Below, in pieces: positions 8,156 through 20,441 of a stretch of 64,000 nt of DNA. A program made the position numbers and the translations under genes. Within the stretch, counting starts at the first letter, position 1, and each line of letters begins with the position of its first letter. A model generated the notes under the pieces. It saw nothing but the letters and a program-made list of their open reading frames with translations. It had not been told where the DNA came from and made no database searches. Origin of the DNA: Massilia sp. Leaf139 (GTDB lineage Bacteria; Pseudomonadota; Gammaproteobacteria; Burkholderiales; Burkholderiaceae_D); NCBI RefSeq assembly GCF_001424165.1, contig NZ_LMOJ01000001.1:89194-153193 (forward strand), given 5' to 3'.

Positions 8156-9859
8156 TTAGAAGGTTTCCCACTCGTCTTCGCTGACGCGTGCCGGCGCCTT
8201 GGCTGGCGCGGCCTTGGCCACGCGCACGGCAGGGGCCGAGCGGGCGAGGGCGCGCGCCGGAACGGCGGTTCGGGCCGAAGCAACCGGGGCGGCTGGAGCG
8301 CCGAGCGCCGGGCCGGACAGTTTGAAGACGCTGACCACTTGCGCCAGCTTCGCGGCCTGATCCTGCATCGAGCCGGCGGCGGCGGCCGCTTCCTCGACCA
8401 GGGCGGCGTTCTGCTGGGTGACCTGGTCCATCTGGCCGATGGCCTGGTTCACCTGCTCGATGCCGCCGGTCTGTTCCTGGCTGGCGTGGGTGATCTCGGC
8501 CATGATGTCGGTGACGCGGCGGATCGACGAGACGACTTGTTCCATCGTCGCGCCGGCCTGGTCGACCAGCTTGGCGCCGACGTCGACCTTGTCGACCGAG
8601 TCGCCGATCAGCACCTTGATTTCCTTGGCCGCGGCGGCCGAGCGCTGGGCCAGGTTGCGCACTTCGGAGGCCACGACCGCGAAGCCGCGGCCCTGCTCGC
8701 CGGCACGCGCCGCTTCCACGGCGGCGTTCAGCGCCAGGATGTTGGTCTGGAAGGCGATGCCGTCGATGACGCCGATGATGTCGACGATCTTGCGCGACGA
8801 TTCGTTGATCGAACCCATGGTCGTGATGACCTGGCCGACCACCGCGCCGCCTTGCGCCGCCACTTCCGACGCGGCGATCGACAGCTGGTTGGCCTGGCGG
8901 GCGTTGTCGGCGTTCTGGCGCACGGTGGTGGTCAGTTCTTCCATCGAGGCGGCGGTTTCTTCCAGCGCGCCGGCCTGCTGTTCGGTGCGGGCCGACAGAT
9001 CGAGGTTGCCGGCCGAGATTTCGGCCGAGCCGGTGGCGATGGTGTCGGTACCGTTACGCACCTGGGTCACGATCTTGACCAGGCTGTCGTTCATGTGGCG
9101 CAGGGCGCGCAGCAGGGCGCCGGTTTCGTCTTTCGCGCTGGCGTCGATGTTGCGGGTGAGGTCGCCGCCGGCCACGGTTTCGGCCAGTTCGAGGGCGTCG
9201 CGGATCGGACGGGTGATGCCGTTGGTGAGCAGCCAGGACAGCGCGGCGCCCAGCAGGACGGCCACGGCGGTCAGCGCTGCGATGATGGTGGTGCTGCGGC
9301 CGGCGCTGGCGTCGATCGCCTTGGCGGTCGCGTCGATGCTGGTGCGCTGCATGACGACCAGTTCGTGCAGCAGTTCCTGGTACAGCTTGGACGCCGGCGT
9401 GAATTTCTCGTCCAGCAGTTTCGCCGCTTCTTCCTCGTTACCGGCGGCCTTGGCCTTGACGGCGCCGTCGCGCGAGGCGCTGTACAGCTTGCGCTGTTCG
9501 AGGATCTTCGCGAACAGGGCTTTCTCGGCGTCGCCGGCGATCAGCGGCTCGATCTCCTTGAGCAGTTCGGCGGCCTTCTTCACCGAGGCGGCCGCGTCTT
9601 CCTTGAAGTAGGGGCCGAGCGCCGGGTCGGTGCTCTTGACGATGGCGGCGGTGCGGCGGATCGAGGCGAAGTTCAGGCTGTACCAGTCGGTGATCAGGCG
9701 TTCCTTGGTCAGCGGCGCCGCCATCATGGTGCGGGTGGCGTCGGCCACTTCGTTGAGACGCCAGATGCCGGCGCATGCGATCAGCACGGTCATGGCCAGG
9801 ATCAGCGCGAAGCCGAGTCCGAGGCGCTTGCCGATCTTGATATTCGAGATGAAGCCCAT
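8156..9859 (-). CDS. methyl-accepting chemotaxis protein 1, with WETF tail
   Basis: 567-aa transmembrane chemoreceptor. TM1 about residues 11-33, a periplasmic four-helix-bundle ligand domain (about 34-190), TM2 about 191-212, a HAMP domain (ITRPIRDALELAETVAGGDL) and a long cytoplasmic signalling coiled coil with the hairpin tip [20 protein letters not shown]. The last residues are an Ala/Pro-rich flexible linker ending in EWETF, which closely resembles the NWETF pentapeptide that tethers CheR/CheB on enterobacterial high-abundance receptors. Start ATG 9859 gives the expected short cytoplasmic N-terminus (MGFISNIKIGKRL). A FliA-like promoter match lies upstream at 10004-10030 and an intrinsic terminator downstream. 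Ligand unknown. It is a paralogue of the receptor at 11666-13375. Confidence 0.96.
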   Translation of the reverse strand: MGFISNIKIGKRLGLGFALILAMTVLIACAGIWRLNEVADATRTMMAAPLTKERLITDWYSLNFASIRRTAAIVKSTDPALGPYFKEDAAASVKKAAELLKEIEPLIAGDAEKALFAKILEQRKLYSASRDGAVKAKAAGNEEEAAKLLDEKFTPASKLYQELLHELVVMQRTSIDATAKAIDASAGRSTTIIAALTAVAVLLGAALSWLLTNGITRPIRDALELAETVAGGDLTRNIDASAKDETGALLRALRHMNDSLVKIVTQVRNGTDTIATGSAEISAGNLDLSARTEQQAGALEETAASMEELTTTVRQNADNARQANQLSIAASEVAAQGGAVVGQVITTMGSINESSRKIVDIIGVIDGIAFQTNILALNAAVEAARAGEQGRGFAVVASEVRNLAQRSAAAAKEIKVLIGDSVDKVDVGAKLVDQAGATMEQVVSSIRRVTDIMAEITHASQEQTGGIEQVNQAIGQMDQVTQQNAALVEEAAAAAGSMQDQAAKLAQVVSVFKLSGPALGAPAAPVASARTAVPARALARSAPAVRVAKAAPAKAPARVSEDEWETF

Positions 9860-10003
9860 TACAGCATTCCTTGTCGTGGTGGTTTGGGTAGCGGCCGGAA
9901 GCGTGGAGAGGCGGCCACGAAGCGGCCGGGCGGGCGCTTTGAGAGGGGGAATTCTACGGAGGTTTCGTTCAAGAATGAAGTAAAAAAGTGATGGAGGGAA
10001 ATT

Positions 10004-10030
10004 TTTACGACACTTTTGCTGATAGCTTTA
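10004..10030 (-). promoter_or_regulatory. candidate sigma-28 (FliA) promoter of chemoreceptor 1
   Basis: On the minus strand TAAA is followed after exactly 15 bases by GTCGTAAA, compared with the enterobacterial FliA consensus TAAA-N15-GCCGATAA (five of eight matches in the -10 part). It lies about 145 bases before the ATG. The rest of the 9860-10146 intergenic stretch is AT-rich and holds the divergent start signals of both genes. Confidence 0.5.
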
Positions 10031-10146
10031 CCACGTTAATTGTTAAATATTGCTTTGCAGTATTGCGTTGGTTATCCTTGCGGCCCGCTGGAATCTGCTC
10101 TAGATTCTGTGTCATCGCGCCCAACAGCGTTTTAACAAAAAAGACC

Positions 10147-11481
10147 ATGAAACCATCCTCCCGCCTCCTGAAACACCTCCTGCTGGCCGGCGTCGTCGCC
10201 GCCGGCTCCGTCCACGCCGCCGCGCCCCTGCCGCCCGAATTCACGGCCCAGATGGAGAAGGACTATCCCACCATCGAAGCGCTCTACCAGGATCTGCACC
10301 GCACCCCTGAACTGGCCTTCAACGAACACCAGACCGCCAAGAAGCTCGCCGAGCGCGTCAAGGCCCTCGGCTTCGAGGTCACGACCGGCGTCGGCGGCAC
10401 CGGTATCGTCGCGATCCTGAAGAACGGCCCCGGCCCGATCGCCATGCTGCGTACCGAACTCGATGGCCTGCCGGTGCAGGAAAAGACCGGCCTGCCGTTC
10501 GCCAGCACCGCCACCGCCAAGAACGCGGCCGGCGAGACCGTGCCGACCATGCACGCCTGCGGCCACGACGTCCACATGTCGGCCTGGTATGCCACGGCCA
10601 AGCTGATGGCGGAAAACCGCAAGGCCTGGAGCGGCACCCTGATGCTGGTCGGCCAGCCGGCCGAGGAGCCGCTGACCGGTTCGGCCGCGATGCTCAAGGA
10701 TGGTTTGTTCAAGCGCTTCCCGAAGCCTGACTACGCGATCTCGATGCACGACGAAGGTACGCTGCCGGCCGGCCAGGTCGGCTGGCGCGCCGGCCACTTC
10801 CGCGCTTCGGCCGATACCGTCACCATCACCATCCACGGCCAGGGCGGCCACGGCGCCACGCCGCAGGAAACCCGTGATCCGGTCGTGATGTCGGCACGTG
10901 TCGTGATGGCGCTGCAGACCCTGATCTCGCGCGAAAACAACCCGGCCGACCCGGTCGTCATCACCGTCGGCAGCATCCACGGCGGCACCCAGGCCAACAT
11001 CGTGCCGGATCAGGTCAAGCTGCAGCTGACCGTCCGCACCTTCCGTCCGGAAGTGCGTCAGCGCGTCCTCGCCAGCATCGTGCGCGAAGTCGAAGGCGAA
11101 GCGCAGGCCGCCGGCATGCCGAAGAAGCCGCAAGTGGACATCGTGCCGGGCGCCGATTCGGTCTACAACGATCCGGAACTGGTCGCACGTTCGGTCGCCG
11201 CCATCGAAGGCGCGCTGGGCAAGGACAAGGTCGTCGAGATGCCGGCCAAGATGACGTCGGAAGACTTCGCGAACTACGGCCAGGCCGGCGTGAAGGCCGT
11301 GCTGCTGCACGTGGGCGCGGTCGAGCCGAAGAAGCTGGCCGACGCCCGCAAGGCCGGCAAGTACCCGCCAGGCACGCACTCGCCGCAGTGGGCCCCGGAC
11401 TTCAAGCCGACCGTGCGTTCGTTCATCGCGGCGGAGACGGCGATCCTGCTGGATCTGCTCAAGCCGGGCCAGAAGAAGTAA
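10147..11481 (+). CDS. exported M20-family amidohydrolase
   Basis: 444 aa with a signal peptide (MKPSSRLLKHLLLAGVVAAG ... HAAA), then an M20D-type metallo-amidohydrolase similar to hippurate and indole-acetyl-amino-acid hydrolases. Metal-binding motifs are visible: PTMHACGHDVHM, GQPAEEP with the catalytic/metal Glu pair, ISMHDEG, and a C-terminal SEDFANYGQ. The dimerisation lid domain (about residues 225-340) contains TITIHGQGGHGA. It should cleave an N-acyl amino acid or related amide in the periplasm. Translation is taken from the ATG at 10147 because it begins the signal peptide; upstream codons in the same open frame are not supported. It stands alone between two chemoreceptor genes and ends in its own terminator. 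Confidence 0.92.
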   Translation: MKPSSRLLKHLLLAGVVAAGSVHAAAPLPPEFTAQMEKDYPTIEALYQDLHRTPELAFNEHQTAKKLAERVKALGFEVTTGVGGTGIVAILKNGPGPIAMLRTELDGLPVQEKTGLPFASTATAKNAAGETVPTMHACGHDVHMSAWYATAKLMAENRKAWSGTLMLVGQPAEEPLTGSAAMLKDGLFKRFPKPDYAISMHDEGTLPAGQVGWRAGHFRASADTVTITIHGQGGHGATPQETRDPVVMSARVVMALQTLISRENNPADPVVITVGSIHGGTQANIVPDQVKLQLTVRTFRPEVRQRVLASIVREVEGEAQAAGMPKKPQVDIVPGADSVYNDPELVARSVAAIEGALGKDKVVEMPAKMTSEDFANYGQAGVKAVLLHVGAVEPKKLADARKAGKYPPGTHSPQWAPDFKPTVRSFIAAETAILLDLLKPGQKK

Positions 11482-11500
11482 GAGAATAGGTAGGAGTGAA

Positions 11501-11529
11501 AACGCCGGCGTGATGCCGGCGTTTTTTTT
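11501..11529 (+). terminator. intrinsic terminator of the M20 amidohydrolase gene
   Basis: Nine-base-pair stem AACGCCGGC/GCCGGCGTT with a five-base loop and a tract of eight T, 20 bases past the stop codon. Confidence 0.92.
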
Positions 11530-11557
11530 GGCGAGGTGCGGATATGCTTCCCGTGAG

Positions 11558-11586
11558 ACCGCGTGGGCACTCCGTGCCCACGCGGT
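11558..11586. repeat. GTGGGC/GCCCAC dispersed hairpin element
   Basis: Perfect 13-base inverted repeat ACCGCGTGGGCAC with a three-base loop. The same GTGGGCACTCCGTGCCCACGCG core recurs near 34400 and related forms at six further sites in the window. Confidence 0.85.
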
Positions 11587-11611
11587 CGCATCATTCGCAA
11601 ACACGCGGCGC

Positions 11612-11642
11612 AAAAAAAAGCCGCCCGGCATGCAGGCGGCTT
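11612..11642 (-). terminator. intrinsic terminator of chemoreceptor 2
   Basis: GCCGCC/GGCGGC stem with flanking A/T pairing and a nine-base loop, followed on the minus strand by eight T; 24 bases after the receptor stop codon. Confidence 0.88.
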
Positions 11643-11665
11643 CTTCAAACACCTTCAACTAACGA

Positions 11666-13375
11666 TCAAAACTCTTCCCACTCGTCCGCCGTCGCCGCAG
11701 CTTTGGCGCGCGCTGCGGGCTTGGCTGGTGCAGGTGCCTTGGCCGCAACTGCAGGCTTCTTCGGCAGCGCCACCACCGCACGGGCCGGCGCGGGTTTTGC
11801 GGCCGCCACTGGCGCCCCAACTGCCTGCGCATCGAGCTTGAACACGCCCACCACCTGCGCCAGCTTGGCCGCCTGCTCCTGCATCGCGCCGGCCGCCGCG
11901 GCCGATTCCTCGACCAGGGCCGCGTTCTGCTGGGTCGCCTCGTCCATCAGGCCGATCGACCGGTTCACCTGCTCGATGCCGCCGGTCTGCTCGGCGGTCG
12001 CGTGGGTGATCTCGGCCATGATGTCGGTGACGCGGCGGATCGATTCCACCACCTGCTCCATCGTGGCGCCGGCCTGGTCGACCAGCTTGGCGCCGAGGTC
12101 GACCTTCTCGACGGAGTCGCCGATCAGGGCCTTGATTTCCTTGGCCGCCGCCGCCGAACGCTGGGCCAGGGTACGCACCTCGGAGGCCACGACCGCGAAG
12201 CCGCGGCCCTGTTCGCCGGCGCGCGCCGCTTCCACGGCCGCGTTCAAGGCGAGGATGTTGGTCTGGAAGGCGATGCCGTCGATGACGCCGATGATGTCGA
12301 CGATCTTGCGCGAGGACTCGTTGATCGAGCCCATGGTCGTGATGACCTGGCCGACGACGGCGCCGCCCTCGACCGCCACGTTGGAGGCGGTGATGGCCAG
12401 TTGGTTGGCCTGGCGCGCATTGTCCGAGTTCTGGCGCACGGTGCCGGTCAGCTGCTCCATCGAGGCGGCCGTCTCTTCGAGCGAGGCGGCTTGCTGCTCG
12501 GTGCGGCTAGACAGATCCATGTTGCCGGCGGCGATTTCGCCCGAGGCGCCGGCGATGGTGTCGGTGCCGCCGCGCACTTCGGTGACGATTTTCACCAGGC
12601 TGTCGTTCATGTGGCGCAGGGCGCGCAGCAGGGCGCCGGTTTCATCCTTTGCCGTGGCGTCGATGCGGCGGGTCAGGTCGCCGCTGGCGACGGTTTCGGC
12701 CAGGGCCACGGCTTCGCGGATCGGACGCACGATGCCGCGCGTGAGCAGCCAGGATGAGACCGCGCCGATCAGCACCGAGACCAGGGCCAGGAGGCCGATC
12801 AGGGTTTCGCTGCCGTCGGCGTTGTCGTCGATGGTGCGTGCGGTTGCGGTGATGTGGGCGGCCTGCATTGCGACCAGCTGCTGCATCGATTCCTGGTAAG
12901 CCTTGGCGGTGGGCGTGAAGCGTTCGTCGAGGATGCGCGCGGCCAGTTCCTGGTCGCCGTCGGCCTTGGCCTTGACGGCTTCGTCGCGCGCGCTCGAATA
13001 GGCCTTGCGCTGCTCGGTGATGCGGTCGAACAGGGCTTTTTCCTCGCCCGCCACGATCAGGGGCTCGATCTGCTTCAGGAGCTCGGCCGAACGCTTGCCG
13101 GTTTGCGCGGCGTCTTCCTTGAAGTAAGGGCCGAGCGAGGCGTCGCTGCTCTTGACGATGGCGGCGGTGCGGCGCACCGCGGCGAACACCTGCATGTACC
13201 ACTCGGTGATCATGCGTTCCTTGGCCAGCGGTTCGGCCAGTACCTGCGCCGTGCTGGCGGCACCGCTGTTGACGCGGGCGATACCGACCGCGGCGATCAG
13301 CACCGCCATGGCCAGCGTCAGCGCGAACCCGATCGCGAGGCGCTTGCCGATGTTGAGGTTGTTAAAAAAGCCCAT
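11666..13375 (-). CDS. methyl-accepting chemotaxis protein 2
   Basis: 569-aa chemoreceptor with the same plan as the one at 8156-9859: TM1 (about 11-33), periplasmic four-helix bundle, TM2 (about 191-212), HAMP ([20 protein letters not shown]) and signalling domain with tip [20 protein letters not shown]. The cytoplasmic halves of the two are nearly identical while the periplasmic domains differ, so they are paralogues with different ligands. The C-terminus ends EWEEF, a variant of the CheR tether where the other has EWETF. Start ATG 13375 ([13 protein letters not shown]) matches the paralogue; the frame stays open further upstream but those codons are intergenic. The ribosome-binding site is weak. 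No FliA-like promoter was seen in its upstream region, unlike its paralogue. Confidence 0.95.
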   Translation of the reverse strand: MGFFNNLNIGKRLAIGFALTLAMAVLIAAVGIARVNSGAASTAQVLAEPLAKERMITEWYMQVFAAVRRTAAIVKSSDASLGPYFKEDAAQTGKRSAELLKQIEPLIVAGEEKALFDRITEQRKAYSSARDEAVKAKADGDQELAARILDERFTPTAKAYQESMQQLVAMQAAHITATARTIDDNADGSETLIGLLALVSVLIGAVSSWLLTRGIVRPIREAVALAETVASGDLTRRIDATAKDETGALLRALRHMNDSLVKIVTEVRGGTDTIAGASGEIAAGNMDLSSRTEQQAASLEETAASMEQLTGTVRQNSDNARQANQLAITASNVAVEGGAVVGQVITTMGSINESSRKIVDIIGVIDGIAFQTNILALNAAVEAARAGEQGRGFAVVASEVRTLAQRSAAAAKEIKALIGDSVEKVDLGAKLVDQAGATMEQVVESIRRVTDIMAEITHATAEQTGGIEQVNRSIGLMDEATQQNAALVEESAAAAGAMQEQAAKLAQVVGVFKLDAQAVGAPVAAAKPAPARAVVALPKKPAVAAKAPAPAKPAARAKAAATADEWEEF

Positions 13376-13485
13376 GAGGATCTTGCCTATACAAATAAGG
13401 AAAAGGCCAATGTAACCTTGATCTATGGCAATTGCAATTGCACAGAAGTCACAAATGGCCGGTTTCCGGAAGTAGGTCACAGTGA

Positions 13486-16181
<2,696 letters not shown>

Positions 16182-16204
16182 TACTGCTGAGCTAACGAAG
16201 CATG

Positions 16205-16235
16205 AAGACGAGGCGCCACAATGGCGCCTCGTCTT
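16205..16235 (+). terminator. hairpin between kdsA and eno
   Basis: A 14-base-pair perfect stem with loop CAA and a short T tract, 23 bases past the kdsA stop. It may end or attenuate transcription before eno. Confidence 0.7.
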
Positions 16236-16274
16236 TCATGTGCGAGACGATTTTTCACCCTTCTGGAGATGTAG

Positions 16275-17561
<1,287 letters not shown>

Positions 17562-17588
17562 CACCGGTTGACGTAATCCGTCGTACCC

Positions 17589-17614
17589 GCGGGCCGTCCA
17601 TTGTGGCGGCCCGC
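17589..17614 (+). terminator. hairpin between eno and ftsB
   Basis: Eight-base-pair stem GCGGGCCG/CGGCCCGC with a ten-base loop and only TTT after it. Its position just before the ftsB start suggests partial termination rather than a strong stop. Confidence 0.5.
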
Positions 17615-17630
17615 TTTCCAGAATTCCCCC

Positions 17631-17999
17631 ATGCGCATCATTACCCTCGTTCTCGCCGCCTTGCTGCTCCTGATCCAGTACCCGCTGTGGCTGGGGAAGG
17701 GCGGGATGCTGGCCGTCGCCGACCTGCGCGACCAGGTCACGCTGGCCCACGCGCATACCGATAAACTCAAGGCGCGCAACGCCAAGCTCGAATCGGAAGT
17801 GCGCGACCTGCGCGAAGGCACCGGCGCCGTCGAGGAACGCGCGCGCCTGGAGCTTGGCATGATCAAGCAAAACGAAATCTTCGTTCAGGTGCTCCGGAAA
17901 GACGAGCAGCCGGCCGAATCCATGACGGTACCGCCGCCACCACCGCCGCCGAAACCGGGCAAGGACGGCAAGCCCGCCGCCGCCGGCCCAACCCATTAA
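17631..17999 (+). CDS. ftsB: cell division protein FtsB
   Basis: 122-aa single-pass inner-membrane divisome protein. One N-terminal membrane helix ([20 protein letters not shown]), a short GKGG segment, then a coiled coil (about residues 30-70: [20 protein letters not shown]) and the short conserved region [19 protein letters not shown]. The last ~25 residues are a Pro/Gly/Lys-rich tail with a run of prolines that is absent from the short enterobacterial form. The ATG at 17631 places the membrane helix at the very N-terminus as expected. Position after eno is the standard neighbourhood for ftsB. Confidence 0.95.
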   Translation: MRIITLVLAALLLLIQYPLWLGKGGMLAVADLRDQVTLAHAHTDKLKARNAKLESEVRDLREGTGAVEERARLELGMIKQNEIFVQVLRKDEQPAESMTVPPPPPPPKPGKDGKPAAAGPTH

Positions 18000-18003
18000 G
18001 AGC

Positions 18004-18273
18004 ATGCAGACCGACGATCCCGCGGCGCAGCTGACGACGCTCGAAGCCTTGTGCGCTTATCTCGCCGCCGCCTTCGAGAGCGGCGACTCAGCCATGTTGG
18101 CCGACGCCTTTGCCGCCGCCGCGCGCGCCGAAGGCACGACCCACCTGGCCGCCGCGGCCGGCCTGCCGCAGGCCGCGTTGCGCCATGCCTTCGCCAGCGG
18201 CGAGATGAGCATAGGCACCACGCTGGCGATCATGAAGGTGATCGACCTGCATTTGCCGGGCCTCACTTCCTAG
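18004..18273 (+). CDS. orphan antitoxin-like helix-turn-helix protein
   Basis: 89 aa, starting four bases after the ftsB stop, so probably in the same transcript. The sequence matches the pattern of the addiction-module antidote family paired with HigB/RelE-like toxins: a first half LCAYLAAAFESGDSAMLADAF, then AARAEGTTHLAAAAGLPQAALRHAF resembling the helix-turn-helix, and IGTTLAIMKVIDLHL at the end. No toxin gene lies beside it; upstream is ftsB and downstream a secreted protein. It may be a domesticated regulator or a solitary antitoxin. Family assignment is from the residue pattern only. Confidence 0.65.
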   Translation: MQTDDPAAQLTTLEALCAYLAAAFESGDSAMLADAFAAAARAEGTTHLAAAAGLPQAALRHAFASGEMSIGTTLAIMKVIDLHLPGLTS

Positions 18274-18310
18274 CCTTCCCCTCCCGACGCAGGCGCACCG
18301 CATACGGCAG

Positions 18311-18339
18311 TTGACATTCAATCCATCGCGTTGAAGAAT
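18311..18339 (+). promoter_or_regulatory. candidate sigma-70 promoter
   Basis: Perfect TTGACA at 18311-18316, 17-base spacer, then AAGAAT as a weak -10 box, 41 bases before the next ATG at 18381. Confidence 0.5.
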
Positions 18340-18380
18340 GGTTGTTTAGCAACATTCTTCAGCCCTGTCCTTGGAGCCCC

Positions 18381-19151
18381 ATGTCCATCCTGTCCCGCCT
18401 GCTGTTGCTGTTCTTTCCGCTGCTGGCCGTCACTCCGGGCCTGGCCCAGGAAACCGGCGCCCCGCCCGCCGAAATCAAGATTGTTACACGCAAGAATCCT
18501 GGCGATTTGCCCTACCGCTTCTTCCTGCGCGCGCAGCGCCAGCTGCAGTCCTACCTGCCGCCCGAGCCGCGCAAGCTCGACTTCAATTTCCGCATCTCCT
18601 TTACCGAATTGCCGATGGCCGAGCGCGATGGCTACCAGCCGCTGAGCTGGGGCGTGTCGGTGGTCGGCGATACCGTCGACGAGACGCTGGCGCTCAGGCG
18701 CGGCGGCTATTTCATCCTGCCCGAGCTCGCACGGGCCGATGAGGAAGACGCGACCATTATGTTCAGGGAGCAGAGTCGCAAGAAGTCGCTCGACGTGGCC
18801 TGGATCCTGCGCACGGACGCGAGCGGACGTCTGCCCTTCGCCGAGATCGGCCAGGCGCTGCGCGAGCTGCGCGCCGTGCAGAAGCGGATTTCGCTTTTCA
18901 GTATTTCGATGCGCACCGAGAAGCATGCCAGCTACGACACCCTGAAAGCCTGCTTCCTGCAGGCGGGCGGAGAACTGCGCGTCGGCGGGACGGGCGCCGC
19001 CGACGCGACGATCGGCCAGTGCAGCCTGCTCAGGCTCGATCCCGCGCGTATCGGCAGCAGCGGCGCGGTCGAACTGGCCGGGCCGGTCGATATCGTCACC
19101 ATCGTCGACGCCCGCGACTACCCCGGCGTGCTGACACCTCCGGCCGGCTGA
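18381..19151 (+). CDS. secreted protein of unknown function
   Basis: 256 aa with a signal peptide (MSILSRLLLLFFPLLAVTPG, cleavage near LAQ). The mature protein has no motif I recognise. It contains the regions EIKIVTRKNPGDLPYRFFLR and LPMAERDGYQPLSWGVSVVG and a charged middle part; two Cys occur late (ACFLQAGG and IGQCSLLRLD) and could form a disulfide. It appears monocistronic, with its own TTGACA-type promoter upstream. The chosen ATG begins the signal peptide; the open frame to 18342 adds 13 residues without value. A periplasmic location is inferred from the signal peptide. Confidence 0.7.
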   Translation: MSILSRLLLLFFPLLAVTPGLAQETGAPPAEIKIVTRKNPGDLPYRFFLRAQRQLQSYLPPEPRKLDFNFRISFTELPMAERDGYQPLSWGVSVVGDTVDETLALRRGGYFILPELARADEEDATIMFREQSRKKSLDVAWILRTDASGRLPFAEIGQALRELRAVQKRISLFSISMRTEKHASYDTLKACFLQAGGELRVGGTGAADATIGQCSLLRLDPARIGSSGAVELAGPVDIVTIVDARDYPGVLTPPAG

Positions 19152-19232
19152 GGAAGCGGCCTGCCGATGAACGCAAGGGCGCCGCTTTGCTCTAGAATGT
19201 TCGCTATCTCTTCACCCACAAGAAAGCCGACC

Positions 19233-19637
19233 ATGAGCCAGCAACATGTCGCAGGACCGTTCGACGTCACCGTCACCCCGCAGGGCCAGCCCGAGGTGCG
19301 CGACGGCGTGACCACCGGCCGCATGGCCATCGACAAGCGCTACCACGGCGAGCTCGAGGGAACGGGCGTCGGCGAAATGCTGTCGGCCATGACCACCACC
19401 GAAGGCTCGGCCGGCTATGTCGCCATCGAGCGCGTGAGCGGCACACTGCAGGGCAAGCGCGGCAGCTTCGTCGTGCAGCACAGCGGCACGATGGCGCGCG
19501 GCGCCCAGGCGCTGTCGATCACGGTGGTGCCCGATTCCGGCACCGGCGAGCTGGCGGGGATCGCCGGCACCATGCACATCCGCATCGAGGAACGCAAGCA
19601 CTTCTACGAATTCGACTTCATCCTGCCGCAGGCTTGA
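19233..19637 (+). CDS. DUF3224 family protein
   Basis: 134-aa small cytosolic beta-barrel-type protein. The sequence fits DUF3224: start GPFDVTVTPQGQPEV, then RMAIDKRYHGELEGTGVGEM, AGYVAIERVSGTLQGKRGSF, VVQHSGTM and VVPDSGTGELAGIAGTMHIR. Homologues are often described as allene-oxide-cyclase-like or of unknown function; no catalytic residue can be assigned. ATG at 19233 matches the conserved N-terminus. Monocistronic, between two secreted proteins. Confidence 0.85.
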   Translation: MSQQHVAGPFDVTVTPQGQPEVRDGVTTGRMAIDKRYHGELEGTGVGEMLSAMTTTEGSAGYVAIERVSGTLQGKRGSFVVQHSGTMARGAQALSITVVPDSGTGELAGIAGTMHIRIEERKHFYEFDFILPQA

Positions 19638-19731
19638 GGTAGAGGGGAGGGCGGGCAGGAAGCGAGCCCGACAGGGGCAGAATCGACCCTTCATGATACA
19701 AAAAGCCGCATCTGCATGCGATTTTTCGCTT

Positions 19732-19763
19732 CATTTCGCTAGGATCTGGCTTTATGCGAAATG
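19732..19763. promoter_or_regulatory. inverted repeat CATTTCGC/GCGAAATG
   Basis: Perfect eight-base inverted repeat with a 16-base spacer in the otherwise featureless 295-base gap upstream of the 19933 gene; possible operator. The only evidence is its symmetry. Confidence 0.35.
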
Positions 19764-19867
19764 AGATTGTTTCGTGATACGGGGCGTATAGCGCTTTTTC
19801 GATGGCCTGGACGGGCCTACACTGGGCCCATCCGCAATCCGTTCAGACCGCATTGCGGACTTCCAGG

Positions 19868-19902
19868 GGACAGGTTTCACGCGCACGCCGCGTGGCCTGT
19901 CC
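19868..19902 (+). promoter_or_regulatory. stem-loop in leader of the 19933 gene
   Basis: GGACAGG pairs with CCTGTCC and, inside, CACGCG with CGCGTG, making a strong hairpin that ends 30 bases before the ATG. May control translation or mRNA stability. Confidence 0.45.
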
Positions 19903-19932
19903 GAACCCAATCCGCTTCGAAAAGGAACCATC

Positions 19933-20358
19933 ATGCGCCTCGCCCACCTGCTGCCCGCATCCCTGTTTGTCTTCGCCTGCTGCGCCTCTGCCCAGACCAC
20001 GCCGTATCCGCCGTCCGACACCGAGGCGTCTTCGACCGTGCAGGTGCGGGCGCCCGCCTCGACGGTGCGCCTGACCGAAGACCAGACCCGGCAGATTACC
20101 GGCGCCTACAAAATGTCGAACGGCTGGCGCCTGAGCGTGAATCCGGTGTCGACCAAGTGGATCGAAGCGCGCATCGACCGCGAAAAGCCGATGCGCCTGC
20201 GCGCGGTGTCGCCGGACCGCTTCGTCTCGCGCGACGGCAATGTCACCATGCACTTTAACCAGGGCGAGTTCCAGGACGACATGACGATGAGCTATGTGCC
20301 GGAGGGGCGCCTGGCCCAGGTGGTCGTCGTTTCCACGTCGCGCATCGCGCAGCGCTAG
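19933..20358 (+). CDS. small secreted protein of unknown function
   Basis: 141 aa with a signal peptide (MRLAHLLPASLFVFACCASA, cleavage before QTTPYP). The mature chain starts with a low-complexity Pro/Ser/Thr/Ala segment and continues with DQTRQITGAYKMSNGWRLSV and FVSRDGNVTMHFNQGEFQDD, suggesting a compact beta-rich domain. No family recognised; the pattern GAYKMSNGWRL looks like small periplasmic proteins common in this bacterial family. Ends in a hairpin shared with the convergent dps gene. Confidence 0.7.
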   Translation: MRLAHLLPASLFVFACCASAQTTPYPPSDTEASSTVQVRAPASTVRLTEDQTRQITGAYKMSNGWRLSVNPVSTKWIEARIDREKPMRLRAVSPDRFVSRDGNVTMHFNQGEFQDDMTMSYVPEGRLAQVVVVSTSRIAQR

Positions 20359-20388
20359 CCCAGCCGGCAGCGCCGGATCCACCAACGA

Positions 20389-20414
20389 CAACGCCAGCCC
20401 GAAAGCTGGCGTTG
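20389..20414. terminator. bidirectional hairpin between convergent genes
   Basis: Perfect ten-base-pair stem CAACGCCAGC/GCTGGCGTTG with a six-base loop, between the stop codons of the 19933 gene and dps. No long T tract on either side. Confidence 0.6.
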
Positions 20415-20441
20415 TTCATGCAGCCAGCGCTGCGGCCGGAC

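Noticed and set aside
18004..18273. Complete toxin-antitoxin module after ftsB
   Set aside because: Only an antitoxin-like gene is present; no RelE, HigB or other small toxin frame lies on either side.
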